This document shows, in pieces, positions 5,002 to 5,776 of a stretch of DNA of 5,776 bases. The notes below the pieces were generated by a model. The model did no database searches. It worked only from the letters and a program-made list of their open reading frames with translations, and was not told the DNA's origin. The DNA is taken from positions 1 through 5,776 of the forward strand of contig JAZMZG010000001.1 in NCBI GenBank assembly GCA_045585835.1, written 5' to 3'. A program made the translations under genes and the position numbers. The stretch is from CALCTE01 sp045585835. GTDB taxonomy: Bacteria > Bacillota > Clostridia > Oscillospirales > CAG-272. Each line of letters opens with the position of its first letter. The first letter of the stretch is position 1.

Positions 5002-5776
5002 ATGGCAAGACCGAAAAAACAAACTGTTGACTATTTCCCTCACTTCTGTAAAGGCGGGCGCACAATCTTCATTCTTGAAGACAGGTTCGGGAATGACGGT
5101 TACGCCTTTTGGTTCAAGGTTCTTGAAATCCTTGGCGAGGCTGAGGGGCATTATTATGATTGTTCAAACGCTTCAAATTGGGCTTTTCTTCTTGCAAGAA
5201 CCCACACAGATGAAGCGAGGGCAAATGAGATTATCAGTGTGCTGATTGACCTTGGAAAGATTGACGCTGAACTGTGGGAGAAGAAACGTATCCTTTGGGT
5301 TGAAAACTTCTTGAAGAACCTTGTTCCGATATACAGTCAGCGCAAAGTTTCTCTTCCTCAAAAGCCGTTTTCAGGCAAAGAAATACCTGTTAGCGGGAAT
5401 AATTCTGAGAGAAACCCCACTGAGACGGAGTTTTCAGACGAAGAAACAACCAAAGAAAAGGAAAGTAAAGAAAAGAAGAGTAAAGCAAAATCATACCCCT
5501 ATCAGGGTATTTGCGACCTGTGGAACTCAATCTGTGTTTCTCTTCCGAAAATCGCCAAACTCAATGACAAGAGGCGACAGAAAATCAAATGCCGTCTTGA
5601 CGAGTTTGACGTTGAACCCGAACAATGGCTGTCAACAGCCGAAGAATTATTCAAGCGTGTTCAGGCTTCTGACTTCCTAACGGGGCGTTCATCTAACAAG
5701 AATGATTGGCGGGCGAGTTTTGATTGGCTCTTTGAGAACCCGACAAATTGGGTAAAGGTCACAGAGGGCAACTATG
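5002..5776 (+). CDS. DUF4373-like phage replication protein, probable initiator or helicase loader (3' end outside window)
   Basis: The frame starts at ATG 5002 (MARPKKQTVDYFPHF) and stays open for 258 codons to the window edge. The N-terminal domain (about 10-110) has the DUF4373 (Lin1244/Lin1753-like) pattern: DYFPHF, then GNDGYAFWFKVLEIL, then GHYYDC, followed by a winged-helix-like segment. A charged disordered linker (about 145-163, rich in Lys/Glu) leads to a C-terminal helical domain from about 165. That domain contains LWNSICVSLPKI, DKRRQKIKCRLDEF, SDFLTG, and DWRASFDWLFENPTNWVKV followed by TEGNY. Relatives usually end soon after 'EGNYDN', so only a few residues are probably missing. 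Such two-domain proteins in Bacteroidota and Firmicutes phages resemble DnaD-type replisome organisers that load the replicative helicase. That role is inferred. It follows the helicase gene by 12 bp. The frames at 5027-5245 and 5321-5680 inside it are shadows. Confidence 0.88.
   Translation, partial: MARPKKQTVDYFPHFCKGGRTIFILEDRFGNDGYAFWFKVLEILGEAEGHYYDCSNASNWAFLLARTHTDEARANEIISVLIDLGKIDAELWEKKRILWVENFLKNLVPIYSQRKVSLPQKPFSGKEIPVSGNNSERNPTETEFSDEETTKEKESKEKKSKAKSYPYQGICDLWNSICVSLPKIAKLNDKRRQKIKCRLDEFDVEPEQWLSTAEELFKRVQASDFLTGRSSNKNDWRASFDWLFENPTNWVKVTEGNY

Noticed and set aside
4784..5065. minus-strand frame across the helicase end and next start
   Set aside because: It spans two well-supported + strand genes and shows no protein features.
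5321..5680. 119-residue + strand frame in the last gene
   Set aside because: It lies wholly inside the open DUF4373-like frame from 5002, which has recognisable domains. Its own product is a basic, low-information shadow.
5774..5776. ATG at the last three bases as the start of a new gene
   Set aside because: It lies in the sequence for EGNY of the DUF4373-like protein, whose relatives continue with D/N residues. The G is most simply the first base of the next codon.
1..5776. CRISPR array, tandem repeats or insertion sequence
   Set aside because: No regularly spaced direct repeats, tandem blocks or transposase-like frames were seen. The repeated short words are codon-scale.

Overview
The window looks like part of the early (replication and recombination) region of a phage, prophage or related mobile element from a Bacteroidota host, most likely a gut Bacteroidales. 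Four things point that way. All genes lie on the + strand, tightly packed, with gaps of mostly 8-60 bp. Most starts lack a convincing Shine-Dalgarno sequence and sit in A/T-rich leaders, as is usual in Bacteroidota. The predicted products combine a YqaJ/lambda-type exonuclease, a helicase and a DUF4373-like replication protein. The small helix-turn-helix protein has the style common in Bacteroidales mobile DNA. No integrase, structural, packaging or lysis gene is present, so a prophage, a free phage and an integrative element cannot be told apart here.

Layout: bases 3-92 are the 3' end of an upstream gene, which overlaps (ATGA) a small two-helix membrane protein (89-325). An excisionase-like HTH protein follows (343-645). 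Next comes a recombination block: a probable ssDNA-annealing-type protein (706-1620), a conserved unknown protein whose 3' end is displaced by a +1 frameshift (1629-2219, continuing in another frame to 2259), and a YqaJ-family PD-(D/E)XK exonuclease (2292-3233). A 65-residue protein (3256-3453) closes this block. A 159-bp non-coding gap holds a strong candidate structured RNA (3517-3597) directly upstream of an SF2 helicase (3613-4989) that ends in a DUF3820-like module. The window ends inside a DUF4373-type replication initiator or helicase-loader-like gene (5002 to the edge).

How the genes may work together (inference): the exonuclease would resect double-stranded ends and the annealing-type protein would pair the exposed strands, as in lambda Red. 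The helicase and the DUF4373 protein would unwind DNA and recruit the replisome. The unknown protein between annealing protein and exonuclease may be an accessory part of that module.

The points most worth a second look are the folded RNA-like element before the helicase, the frameshift in the middle gene, and an apparent complete absence of the words CTGG, CCAG, CCGG and GGCC from the whole window, which suggests selection by restriction systems.
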